DNA of 64,000 bases from the NCBI GenBank assembly GCA_028023455.1, contig JAQFVV010000143.1:1154001-1218000 (forward strand), read 5' to 3'. A program made the translations under genes and the position numbers. Source of the DNA: Epiperipatus broadwayi. Lineage: Eukaryota > Onychophora > Udeonychophora > Euonychophora > Peripatidae. Positions 22,584 through 36,500 of the stretch are shown piece by piece; positions within the stretch are counted from its first letter, which is position 1, and the number at the start of each line of letters is the position of its first letter. The notes below the pieces were generated by a model. That model saw nothing but the letters and a program-made list of their open reading frames with translations. It searched no databases and was not told the DNA's origin.

Positions 22584-22677
22584 GCATTGTTAGCCGAGAG
22601 GTCAATGCAGTTGCCTTGCAAGCAAGTAGTTGGTTGCAGACAGGCCCGTTTGTTGCTATGACATATGAAAAAAAAAA
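22584..22677 (+). mobile_element. Short tRNA-derived SINE, copy 1
   Basis: The head reads GCATTGTTAGCCGAGAGGTC, then an anticodon-like arm TTGC-CTTGCAA-GCAA, a long variable region, and GCTATGACATATG followed by ten A residues. The TAGCCGAGAGGTC word is like the box A of class II (Leu/Ser-type) tRNAs, and the long variable arm fits. The T arm is eroded in this copy. The same head, TATGACA linker and A-tail occur at 46533-46601 and 47970-48069, so this is a dispersed SINE and not a tRNA gene. Confidence 0.75.
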
Positions 22678-23849
22678 CTTTATTATATAAATGTTAAACA
22701 GATATATATATTTTTTAAATTTAATTAATTAAATAGGAGTCAAATCAATATTAACAAAATTTTGTAATGTTTCCATCAGATATATATATATTATTTTAAT
22801 TAATTTAATTAATTAAGTATGAGTTAAATCAATATTAACAAAATTTATTCTACAAATGTAATATTTTCATTGGATCAGTTGCTAAGGATTTTTCTTGAGA
22901 AGAATAAGGATGGGAGTTTGAGTTCTAAATGGGAACAGATATTTTTTTATTGTTAAAAATTCAAAAATCTGATCACACATTTAGAAACATACATAGACAG
23001 GACAAGTTAATATAAAGGCATTCAAAATTATTATGAATTAGGATTGACCTAAACTCTACCATTTAAATATTTGAAGAAATATAGATGCTAAATAGTATGA
23101 TTTACTATTTTCCTCAATCATTACATTTTTATTAAAGTAAAAAAAAACTTATTTTTTTAAAAATTTATATGTAAAATTATATAACTTGAAACTGTTCAAG
23201 TCAGATCTATTTATATTTATAATTATTGTTATAAGTTTTAGATGTTATATGTTTCATAAAGACTATTGATTCAATGTCCCATTGTGGGTCTAATTATTTT
23301 TGTGAATGTAAGATATGAATATCAAAATTTAATGTGTTATTTTATTTCTATCTAATATGAATTATATATAATTGACTTTAATAGTGGAACATAATCAAAA
23401 GACCATGGAATTGATTATTTACTATTTTATTTAATCACTTGGTTTAGATTGTGAATATAATTATCAGTTTTGATAATTATACATTGTGTCTGGTAGAAGT
23501 TATTGATGGAAGTTGAATATTATTTTAACATATTGATTTCTTAATGGTTTAAATTTTTTTATAAAAGTATATGATTATCTATAAAACTTTAATGCTATAA
23601 TAAATTGTGATAATTGGGTGACAAGCAGAAGCAAAAAACCATTGATAAACAAGTGTAATTGTTTAGTCACAGTACTCCAGTGACTAGATAATTTATCTTT
23701 TGAATTTCAGTGTACATAGATATATTCTATAGTTTTATTTTAGAGATTTTGATTAATATTGTTATGGTACCAAAACTATATTTTTTTAAAATTATATATG
23801 TATTTAATGTTTAGTGATAGTGTTTAATTCATGATTGAATAGTTATAAT
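22678..23849. other. Unassigned AT-rich interval
   Basis: AT-rich. It includes a short local duplication around TTAATTAATTAAATAGGAGTC / TTAATTAATTAAGTATGAGTT (about 22726 and 22806). No gene was seen. Confidence 0.5.
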
Positions 23850-24090
23850 TAAACGGGATTTGAACACAGACCTTCAAACTCCCTTCAGCTATCCACTCCA
23901 TTTTATATTACTGATACACATAACCACATATATGTGAAGAAGATAACTAACATCCAATATATGTATCTCATCAGTCTGTCTAGATCATTATCTTCCACAC
24001 GTATATATATATATAATCACTGCTCACTTTCTATTAAGACGGCAAATCTTCAAACTTTAATTACATCTAAAGTTCAGAATATTTCAATAT
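23850..24090 (-). repeat. SINE-like dispersed repeat, fragment 2
   Basis: The complement orientation of fragment 1: GGGATTTGAACACAGACC, then CAGCTATCCACTCCAT, CCAATATATGTATCTCATCA and ATCACTGCTC. The B-box-like end is at the left. Confidence 0.7.
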
Positions 24091-25394
24091 ACTTGTATTT
24101 AAAGATCAAATTGATGAACTTATTATAGGACAGTTATTATTTAATAATATTAAAATAGACAGGACATTAGATTCACATTTTATTGACTGTTAGCAAGCAC
24201 ATTTCATATTTTGTTTTTATATATTACCAATGAATGCAATAACTACATTTAATATTTTTGTTATATATACATATATATTATTTGTAAATAATGTTTTAGG
24301 TTGTATGTAATTTATTTGTTTATGGTACATGATTTCTTAAAAATATTAAAATTTATCTAGACCATACTTTTTAGATCTTATTTAATTATAAGTACTAATT
24401 CATCCTATCTTAGGAGAAAGTCACAGGCTGAGATTTTAACTGGCAAGTTGGCAAGGATTTATGATGATAAGTGAATAGTAGTTCATCCAGAATATGTATT
24501 TTGTGATGAGAAAGTGCTTAATAGATCACTGGAAATCACATTAACTTATAGGATTGTAATACTTTGAACCCTATTTCCTATTACAATATATATATAAATT
24601 GTCAAGTTTTCTGACCCAAAGCAAGTTTATATAATTAGTCAATGGATATTACAAACAAACACAGTGTTTGATTTTTTTCAGTTTATTATAATAACCACTA
24701 GTATTCCCTATTTTAGTTTCACTTATCACAGATGTTACCAAGTAGTAGTGTAATTTATTAATTTTCATCTCCAGACTACTTTGGCTTTTATTCATAAAAA
24801 CTTTAGAATTAGAGTTGGAATTAATGCAGTTTTGCATCTGGGAGTCACCTTTTCTAACAAGTTAATAGTTGGAAATAAATAAACAAAGGTTTTATCGTAT
24901 GTAAATTTGTTTATATGATTATAAAGATTTAATATTAGATCTGCAAATATATATTTTAATAACTTTAATTATATTCTTATTATAGATATCCCCCCCCCCA
25001 GCTAATATTATCGTAGCATCGTTTCAGCTTACGACAACAAACAAGAGTATTTAACTAGTTTAGCTTTATCTTGGGTAATGCAAATTATTGACGCTCATCG
25101 CCGGACTGATAATTTATTGGTAGATGGAGTTAGACTAAAGAAATATTCTTAATAAAAATAATTGATCATTGTTTGTGTTAGTTTTCCATGTATCACTTAT
25201 TCAACACAATTTATTCTATGCTTCAATATTTAGGTTACAACATAATTTTAAAGAGATTTTTTCATATTATTTTAATGAATACAAATTAAATAAAATTTAA
25301 AATATATATATATTGTATTAAAAATAATCATTAGAATGTTTTGAAATGTTTACCAGACTTAAAAAATATATATATTAGGCTTTACATAAAAGTT
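24091..25394. other. Unassigned interval
   Basis: AT-rich. A poly-C run (24989-24997) opens a short mixed-composition block to about 25110 (GCTCATCGCCGGACTGAT). No feature could be assigned. Confidence 0.45.
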
Positions 25395-25660
25395 TTTTAA
25401 AGGGATTTTAACTCGGAAGTTTCAAGCTCACTACAACTATCCACTACATTTCACACAACTGATATACATGACCACATATACGTGAAAAGGTAAATTATCT
25501 CCAATATACATATTTCGTGCTGAACCAGCACTCATCAGTTAGTTCAGATCATAATCTCCCCACACATATAATCAGTGCTTAGTTTAGAAAATTTTCAAAC
25601 TTTAATAGAGAGGCTTTAATCCTCTCCAACCTCCAACTCTTCAGCCATCCATATCATTGA
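25395..25660 (-). repeat. SINE-like dispersed repeat, fragment 3
   Basis: GGGATTTTAACTCGGAAG, then CAACTATCCACTACATT, GTGCTGAACCAGCACTCATC, and a tail GGCTTTAATCCTCTCCAACC. The tail is the complement of the block near 26285, so the element is longer than the B-box-bearing part. Confidence 0.7.
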
Positions 25661-25734
25661 TAATCTGATGATGAAATACTCAAAGTGATGGGCAGAATAC
25701 AGACTGAATATGTAATAAATAAAAACAAGTATAT

Positions 25735-25944
25735 TGTCTATATTGAACTTAAGGAATTTAAACTTTCAAGCTGCCTACAGCTATCCACTCCATCCCATAC
25801 AACTGATACTATATATATATGAAAAAATAAATGATCTCCAATATATGTATTTCATGCTGAACCAGCACTCACCAAATGGTCGAGATCATAATTTTCCATA
25901 CTTATATATAACCAGTGCTCCTTTTATATTAAGATAGCAAATAT
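25735..25944 (-). repeat. SINE-like dispersed repeat, fragment 4
   Basis: Same orientation as fragment 3: AGCTATCCACTCCATCCCAT, ATGCTGAACCAGCACTCACC, then ATATAACCAGTGCTCC. It is separated from fragment 3 by less than 100 bp. Confidence 0.7.
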
Positions 25945-26110
25945 GTATATTGAAGATCATTTATCTTTTTCACATGTTTGTAGTCATGTGTATCAGTTGG
26001 TATGTGATGGAGTACACAGATCCAGGGAGGTTGAAAGTCTGAGTTCAAATCTCTTCTAACTACATTAGTTCAGTATAGACAATATACTTGTTTTTACACA
26101 TTACATATTC
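25945..26110 (+). repeat. SINE-like dispersed repeat, fragment 5
   Basis: Opposite orientation to fragments 3 and 4: AGATCATTTATCTTTTTCAC, GAGTTCAAATCTCTTCTAAC, TAGTTCAGTATAGACAATAT. It abuts fragment 4 head to head, giving a local inverted pair. Confidence 0.7.
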
Positions 26111-26239
26111 AGCCTGTAAGAACTGCCCCATCTCTCTTCTGTGTATTTGAATGAATATATTAAGGTCCTATATATGAGAGGTCAGGGTGACTTAAAGTCA
26201 ACATGGGTATGGTAATAAGATTGGTTCAATAAGAATTTT

Positions 26240-26560
26240 GATCATTCCACCATCAGATTTTCAATGATATAAATGGCTGAAGAGTTGAAGGTTGGAAAGG
26301 AATGAAGCCCATCCACTAAAGTTCAAAAATTTGCTATCTTACAATAAACTGAGCACTGATTGTATATGTGTGTGGAAGACCAGCTGATGAGTGTGGGTTC
26401 AACACAAAATACATATATTGGGGATCATTTATCTTTTTTACATGCATATGGTCACATCTATTAATTGTATGGGATGGAGTGGATAGCTGTAGAGAGCTTG
26501 AAAGTCTGAATTCAAATCCCTTACATTAACTACAGTATAGACAATTTACTTGTATTTACA
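26240..26560 (+). repeat. SINE-like dispersed repeat, fragment 6
   Basis: The longest plus-orientation copy: ATGGCTGAAGAGTTGAAGGT, TGAGCACTGATTGTATATG, GGATCATTTATC, ATGGAGTGGATAGCTGTAG, then AATTCAAATCCC. It gives the order of the blocks in the full element. Confidence 0.7.
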
Positions 26561-29500
26561 TATTATCAATAGTTTTTGTTAAGTTATTTTAAAATTAATA
26601 TCTGATAGAAATGAACATTTTCTGCATTATTCTGTTCTATTGAAATGATTATTTGAACAGAACTTGTGATTAAGTTTGTATTTGTCAGATCATGATAATT
26701 TATATTAAAATACCTATATGCTTTTTATTATTACACATGTGATTTTATTTGTTTCTGCTTCTTCTAATTACTATTTAAATTAATTAATTTAAATTAATTT
26801 AATATCAAGCATTGCAAAACATAATTGATTAATAAGCTCACGTTTTTAAAATTTAATTGTATTTTTGATACACTTTTAAAACTAGAAGAACATTTAAATA
26901 TCCTTTATATATAAATGTTTTTTAAGTAAAAAATTTCATTATATTATTTAAAAAATTTTATATGCAAAAAAAAAAAAAAAATTCATTACCTCTCTCTATA
27001 TATGTATAAAAGATATTTTATATTCAATACACAAAGTAGTGAAATAGTCGTGCTTGTTTGAAGGCTAATTCCAGAAAAGTTTTGACAAGTGATACATCAC
27101 TACCAACAAATCTACCACCTGCTATTGCCGTTAAAGACTTAAGTGTAGCTCGCTTTTAACGTCTACCTTTCTTTCAATTTATTTCCTTTTTCTTTCAGTA
27201 ATATTGTGCGAAGTAGTGCTTAATGACAGTTATGAGATCTACAATAGAATATAAAAATTCATTTCATAAGAAGAGAAATTATTTTCAGTTGACATACGAG
27301 CTTTTAGATTTATCCAGCCCTGATCTTCTGATAGGGTCACCGTGGAGATTGTGCTTTCTCCTTTCTCTCAGATGATGAAAGATGGAGAAAATCATAGTTC
27401 ATTAGCGGGCCTTAATGCCATATTTTGATAACTCACCTCTTCTTCACTTTCTCTGATATATATTTGCACTTTAAAAGATAAGGCTAAAGAGGAATGACAA
27501 GAAAAAAGATTAAATAAAAAAAATGCGAATGGTATTAATATATAATGAATTATAAAGAACGTATTCTTTTGAAAACTAAATAAATGAAAGCATTTAATTG
27601 GTTGCCATTGTGTAAACGTTTAATATTAATAATGAGAATAAGTGATTTCTTTTAATTTAAATACAACTTAAATTACTTAAAAGCAATTATAGAAAGTTTA
27701 TGCTTTCATTTATCCATTACATATGTGTGTATGTATGAATAAATATTTAAATTTTGTGAAGGAGTAAAAATTTATAATAAAGTATTTCTAACAAATAAAA
27801 CAAAATATTCGGAATATATACTATATTTGAGAGAAATCAATTTATTAACTATTATCATATAGGATTTCGGAAATTTTATGGTTAAAATAGCATATATATA
27901 ATCATATATAGTAACAATAATTTATATGTATGTTTTATTTCTGTATTAAAAATTTTTTTAAAATCGTTGTTTAAAGTAGAGATTAAGGAATTCAATCAAA
28001 AGACCAAACATCAGTTTTCCAACTTTGATAAATCATATTCTCTCTAAATAATGCTCGCGTACTCATATTCGTCTGCCACTATATATTGTAACGGTATTTC
28101 TGGTTTGAACCAAGATATCCAGCTATTTAACAGTAAATCTTTGTTTCCAAATAAATATTTATATTAAATAAAAGTTGAATGATAAATAATTTTTTTTAAA
28201 AAAGATTCAATTCAAATATATGTAATAATATTAATCCAACGATGATGATGACTTACAATATAATTTCAAATCCTCCCAAAAATAGTTTTATTTATTTTTT
28301 AGTTTCCATAAAACAAAATAAAAAATGAAATTCTTGGGTGCCAAATCTTCTAAATAGAAAGTTTACTTTTGGCAAACTTATTAAACGACTGATAATCATC
28401 GTTTATAAATTATTACCACCATTCTGCACTTTTCCCAATGGATTGCATGATTTCTCAGGATTATAGATATTATTAGCATATTGGATTGAGTTAGACAAAC
28501 AAACACAAACTAAATGGATTGTTAAAAATAATTTATTAATAATGAATATATAAAACTTTTGTATATACTCACAACAACTATTATGCATACAAAATATTAA
28601 ATATAATAAAAATAAAAGATATTTTGAATTTAAAGCCTTATAATATCTATAATGAATAAGCATTTATTTTTATTTGAGTCGTAGGAATAAGAGGATTCCT
28701 TTTATTCCTGCATAAATACTATATCTTGTATTGTAGAGTGAAGTATTCATTTATTATTTAACACTCGCAGAAGATGCATGCAAAATTAGCTTGAAAGGCT
28801 GATCTTTGAATGTATAAAAAATATCTATAATCATAAAATCTTATCTTGTGAAATAATTAAACAGTTATAAACCCTGGTTTTTTGCAGCTATAATTCTTTT
28901 AATATATTTCCAGGTGTCTTAATTAGTTCTTCCAAATATGATCATTATCCTCCTAGCATATTGGTCATGTTAGATAGGAAATACAACAGCATTGGAGACA
29001 TTAGTTAGGGTATAGTATCAGCAGGACTTGGATTATTCTTATGGCTCATTCTTAATGCAGGCAGTGACTGGTTTTAGTAAACTTCAGTGTTAATTTCTAG
29101 ATCCAATTGCATTTCCAGGTGTTTGACAGGGATGGCTTTTTATTTTGCCACCCATAATAATCTTCTACTAGATAAAGTCATCATAATTGCTGTTATAACT
29201 GGAATATTAAAAAATAATGTAAAATAATCAGCAAGATAGGGCTACCCAAACTATGGAGGAAAACAGTTTTAACTGCATGTTAGAAATGTTGATCATGTGA
29301 TGTTTAATGTTTTTCTCAAATGAAACTAGAAAAAAATACACTACCTGATTGGATTATACTGCCCTAAATACTAGTTTTAAGTTGCTTGTTTCTGACCTAT
29401 TCATATCCTACTTGATGTTGTTCAACAACATGTTTTCCAAATAATAGATTTGTCATAAGTTACTTGCAAGATTTTACATTTGTTACTTCACAACAATATG

Positions 29501-30566
29501 TTTTTTGGAAAACATTTTATTTATTCTTCACAACATGTTGTGGAAACAAATTTACAGATATGTCATGATTTGATACATAAATGAAAAAAAAATCTTTTCT
29601 CTCTCCCTTTATTTACATTAGTTAGCGATAGAATAAAAGAAAAATCATAACCAATTTTTAAAATTTTATTGCAAATTTTTTAAATATTGTTAACTCCAAA
29701 ATTTTAATATCATATTTAGACTTGCCATAAAATTTACTTTGAAACTGATAAGTTGTTTAAATAAAATCCATTAAGAAAAAGCAAATGAGAATAGGTAGAA
29801 AATGCTTTAGATTTTTATAACTATGCAATTCAAATTTCTTGTGTGCATTGAAACTAGTTTTTCTTCCTTCCTTTATATTGCAATTTATTATTTTATTGTT
29901 TTTCACACATTACTAAGTAACTTTATAAAATATTTAATAATATGATCCAATATATTTCTTTTAGGCAGTTATATTTATTTTTCCATTAATACAAGTTTTT
30001 TATTAAACAATATTTTTATGCAGCTTTGTAATATAACTAATTTGAGTTGCTATTGGATTTGGTTTAGTTACAAATCCCTCCCTTTAAAATGAGATATTGG
30101 GCAATATAACTTTTCATTTCTCATTTTTATGCTTACTACTAACATTTTAACTGTAATTTAGTTTCCTAATTATTTTTATATTTTGGTCATTTTCATAAAT
30201 AGTGTTTTATAAACAGGACCAATCAGAGGGAGGACATGAGAGGCAGAGCCTCTGGGCCTCACAATATTAGGATCTTCAACTTGGCAACTCAATGTGTTAA
30301 ACAAAAATATACAAGATAAAGTAAGGTCACACAGCTCATAGAACAACCTTAATTTTACAGTTAAGTTCCCCAAAAAAATACTTGAGAAAAAACTTATCCA
30401 AGATGGCATACCATGAGTCGAAACATTTGCTGAGTCTGCAATGAAAGCAACTGCCACACTCAACAATTGGCAGAGCTAATAGTCTCAACGTCCTGTCAGT
30501 CAGTCTGTGCTAACAGTGTTTTACAATAGGAACAGTGCTAGAGTAAATCTACTCTATACAAGTACT
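26561..30566. other. Unassigned interval before the satellite
   Basis: Largely AT-rich. A more balanced block at 27060-27430 contains a polypyrimidine run ending TTTCTTTCAG (27190-27200), CCGTTAAAG paired with CTTTTAACG as an imperfect hairpin, and CCAGCCCTGATCTTCTGATA. No frame across it is convincing. The edge of the satellite (30180-30540) is also GC-richer; a 96-codon minus-strand frame there is unrecognised. Confidence 0.45.
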
Positions 30567-33500
30567 ATCCATTGCATGACATTCACTCCATGACATCCAT
30601 TACATAATATCCATTTGATGACATCCAATGCATGACATTCATTCCATGACATCCATTGCATGACAACCATTTCATGCCATCCATTGCATGACATCCATTG
30701 CATGACATCCATTCATTGACATCCATTACATGACATCTACTGCATGACATTCATTCCGTGGCATTCATTATATGACATACATTCCATGACATTCATTACA
30801 TGACATCCATTGCATGATATCAATTCCATGACATTCATTTTATGATATCCAATCGATGACATCCATTCCATGACATCCATTCCCTGACATCCACTGATGA
30901 CATCCATTCCATGACATCCATTGTATGACATTTATAGCATGACATCCATTACATGACATACATTCCATGACAAAACCATTCCATAACATCCATTCCATGA
31001 CATCCATTCCATGACAACCATTTCATGACATCCATTCCATGACATCCATTACATGACATCCATTCCATGACATCCATTCCATGACATGCATTACATGGCA
31101 CCGATTGCATAACATCCATTTTATGACATCCATTGCATGACACCCATTCCATGACATCCATTGCATGACATTTATTACATGATAGCCATTCCATGACATT
31201 CATTACATGACTTCCATTACATAACATCCATTCCATGACATCCATTCCATGACATACATTACATGACATACATTCCATGATGTCCATTCCATGACATACA
31301 TTCTCATGACATACATTCCATGACACCCATTTCATGATATTCATTCTATGACATCCATTCCATGACATACATTGCATGACATCCACGAAATCCATTGCAT
31401 GATATCCATTCCATGACATCTATTACATGACATCCATTTGATGGAATCCATTGCATAACATCAATGCCATCCATTGCTTGACATCCATTCCAAGACATCC
31501 ATTCCATGACATCCATTCCATGACAAACATTCCCTGACATCCATTGAATGACATCCATTCCCTGACATGCATTACATGACAAACATTCCATGACATCCAT
31601 TGAATGACATCCATTCCCTGACATGCATTACATGGCATCCATTACATGACATCTTTTCCATGTTATCCATTCCATGACATGCATTCCATGGAATCCATTC
31701 CATTACATCCATTGCATGACATCCATTTCATGACATTCATTACATGACATCGATTTTATGACATCAATTTGATGCCATCCATTCCACAATGTCTATTCCA
31801 TGACATACATTCCATGACATCCATTCTATGAAATCCATTGCATGATATCTATTCCATGACATCCATTACATGACATCCAGTGCATGAATTTCATTCCATG
31901 ACATTCATTACATGACATCCTTTCCATGACATTCATTACATGACATCCATTGCATGATATCAATTCTGTGTCATTCATTCCATGATGTCCATTGGATGAT
32001 ATCCATTCTACATTATCCATTGCATGACATCCATTGCATGACATTTATTCCATGACATTCATTACATGATAGCCATTCCATGACAATCATTACATAACAT
32101 CCATTACATGGTATAAATTCCATGACATCCATTGCATGACATACATTATGTGACATCCACCCCATGACTTCCATTCCATGACATACATTCCCATGACATG
32201 GTGCATGACACCCATTCCATGTAATTCAGTCCATGACATCCATTCCATGACATCCATTGCAGTCGATGACATCCTGCACATAACATCCATTTGATGACAT
32301 CCACTGCATGACATGCATTCCATGACAACCATTCCATGCCATCCATTGCATGACATCCATTCATTGACATCCATTAAATGACATCCACTGCATGACATTC
32401 ATTCCATGGCATTCTTTATATGACATACATTCCATGACATTCATTGCATAACATCCATTGCATGATATCAATTCCATGACATTTATTCCATGATATCCAT
32501 TCAATGACATCCATTCCATGACATCCATTGCATGACAACCATTCTATGACATCCATTTCATGAAACCACTGCATGACATCCATTCCATGACATCCATTGT
32601 ATGACATTCATTCCAAAACATCCACTACATGACATCCATTCCATGACAACCTTTCCATAACATCCATTCCATGACATCCATTGCATGGCATTCATTCCAT
32701 GAAATTCATTACATGACATCCATTCCATGACATTCATTACATGACATCCATTGCATGACATCAATTCTATGACATCCATTCCATGACATCCATCACATGA
32801 CATCCATTGTATGACATCCATTCCACATCATCCATTACATGACATCCATTCCATGAAACCATTCCATAACATCCATTCCATGACAATCATTGCATGACAT
32901 CCATTGCATGGCATTCATTCCATAAAATTCATTACATGACATCCATTCCATGACATTCATTACATGACATGCATTCCATGACACCCATTCCATGATATTC
33001 ATTCTATGACATCCATTCCATGACATCCATTACATGACATCCATTCCATGACATCCATTGCATGATATCTTTTCCATGACATCTATTACATGACTTTCAT
33101 TTGATGACATCCATTGCATAACATCCATTCAATGCCATCCATTCCATGACAAACATTTATTGACATCTATTGAATGACATCCATTCCCTAACATGCATTA
33201 CATGGCCTCCATTACATGTCATCCATTCCATGACATTCGTTACATAACATCCATTCCATGACATCCATTCCATGACATGCATTCCATGACATGTATTCCA
33301 TGAATCCATTCCATGACATGCATTGCATGACATCCATAATATGACATGAATTTGATACCATCCATTTCATGATGTCCATTCCATGACATACATTCCATGA
33401 CATTCATTCTATAAAATCCATTGCATGATATCCATTCCATGACATCCCTTACATGACATCGATTGCATGACTTTCATTCCATGACATTCATTACATGACA

Positions 33501-36500
33501 TCCATTCCATGACATTCATTACATGACATCCATTCCATGACATTCATTACATGACATCCATTGCGTGACTTCAATTCCATGATGTCCATTTGATGTCATC
33601 CATTCCATGACATCCATTGCATAACATCCTTTCCATGACATCCATTCTGACATCCATTACATGACATCCATTGCATGACATCCATTCCATGATGTCCATT
33701 CCCTGACATCCATTCCATGACATCCATTGCATGACTTCTATTCTATGACCTCCATTCCATGACATCCATTGCATGACATCCATTCCATGATGTCCATTAC
33801 ATAATAACCACTGCATGACTTTCATTCCATGACATTTATTACATGACATCCATTCCATGACATTCATTACATGACATCCATTGCCTGACATCAATTCCAT
33901 GTCATTCATTCCATGTTGTCCATTCAATGACATCCATTCCATGATATCCATTGCATGACATCCATTCCATGACATCCATCACATGACATCCATTACATGA
34001 CATCCATTCCATGACATCCATTTCATGACATCCATTACATGACATCCATTTCATGACATTCATTGTATGACATCCATTCCATGACATCCATTTCATGACA
34101 TCCATTGCATGACATTTATTCCATGACATTCATTACATGATAGCCATTCCATGACATTCATTCCATGACATCCATTACATGATATCCATTCCATGACATC
34201 CATTGCATGACATACATTACATGACATCCATCCCATGACACATCACATGATGTCCATTCCATGACATACATTCCCATGACATGCATTTCATAACACCCAT
34301 TCCATGTAATTCATTCTATGACATCCATTCCATGGCATCCATTACATGACATCCATTCCATGACATCCATGGCATGACATCCATTCCATGACATCCATTC
34401 CATGACATCCATTCCATAACATTCATTGAATGACATCTATTCCATGACATCCATTCTATAAAATCCATTGCATGATATCCATTCCATGACATCCATTACA
34501 TGACATCAATTGCATAACTTTCATTCCATGACTATCATTACATGGCATCAATTGCATGACTTTCATTCCATGACATCCATTGCATGACATCCATTCCATA
34601 AAATCCATTACATGACATCCATTGCATAGCCATTCCATGATATCCATTCCATGACATCCATTGCACTACTTCCATTCCATGACCTCCATTCCATGACATC
34701 CATTGCATGACATCTATTCCATGACATCCATTACATGAAATCCATTATATGACATCCATTGCATGACATTCATTCCATGACATTCATTACAAGAAATCTT
34801 TTTCATGACTTTCATTACATGACATTCATTGCATGACATCAATTCGATGACATTAATTTCATGATGTCCATTCAATGACATCCATTCCATGACATCCATT
34901 GTATGACATTCATTCCATGACATCCATTCCATGACATCCATTCCATGACAACCATTCCATAACATCCATTCCATGACATCCATTGCATGGCATTCATTCC
35001 ATGAAATTCATTACATGACATCCATTCCATGACATTCATCCATTTCATGACATCCATTACATAACATCCATTGCATGACCTCCATTCCATGACATCCATC
35101 ACATGACATCCATTTTATGACATCCATTGTATGACATCCATTCCATGTCATCCATTACATGACATCCATTCCATGAAAACCATTCCATGACATCCATTGC
35201 ATGGCATTCATTCCATAAAATTCATTACATGACATCCATTCCATGACATTCATTACATGACATCCATTACATGATATCCATTCCATGACATCCATTGAAT
35301 GACATACATTACATGACATCCATCCCATGACATCCATCACATGATGTCCATTCCATAACATACATTCCCATGACATGCATTCCATGACACCCATTCCATG
35401 TAATTCATTCTATGACATCCATTCCATGACATTCATTACATGACATCCATTCCATGACATCCATGGCATGACATCCATTTCATGACATCTATTCCATAAC
35501 ATCCATTCCAGACAACCATTGCATGACATCCATTCCATGACATGCATTGCATGACAATCATTACATGACATCCATTTCATGACAATCATTACATGACATC
35601 CATTTCATGACATTCATTCCATGACATTCATTACATGACATCCATTCCATGACATTCATTGCATGACATCAATTCCATGACATTCATTTCATGATGTCCA
35701 TTCAATGGCATCCATTCCATGACATCCATTGCATGACATCCATTCCATGATATCCATTCCATGACATCCATTACATGACATTCATTTTATGACCTCAATT
35801 GCATGATATCCATTCTATGATGTTCATTCCATGACATCCATTGCATGACATTTATTCCATGACATTCATTACATGATAGCCATTCCATGACATTCATTAC
35901 ATGACATCCATTACATGATATCCATTCCATGACATCCATTGCATGACATACATAACATGACATCCACCCCATAACTTCCATTCCATGATTCCCATGACAT
36001 GCATTGGATGACACCCATTCCATGTAATTCATTCTATGACATCCAATCCATGACATCCATTACATGACATCTATTCCATGATATCCATTAGATGACATTC
36101 ACTTCACGACATCCATTACATAACATCCATTTGATGACATCCACTGCATGACATTCATTCCATGACATCCATTACATGACAACCATTTCATGCCATCCAT
36201 TGCATGACATCCATTCCATTACATCCTTTCATTGACATCCATTACATGACATCTACTGTATGACATTCATTCCGTGGCATTCATTATATGACATACATTT
36301 TATGACATTCATTACATGACATCCATTTCATGATATCAATTCCATGACATTCATTTTATGATATCCAATTGATGACATCGTTTCCATGACATCCATTGCA
36401 TGACATCCATTCCATGACATCCATTCCCTGACATCCACTGCATGACATTTATTCCATGACATCCATTGTATGACATTCATTCCATGACATCCATTACATG

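Noticed and set aside
30176-30466. 96-codon minus-strand ORF at the left edge of the satellite
   Set aside because: No recognisable motif, poor start context, and the region looks like an old interspersed repeat. It could be chance.
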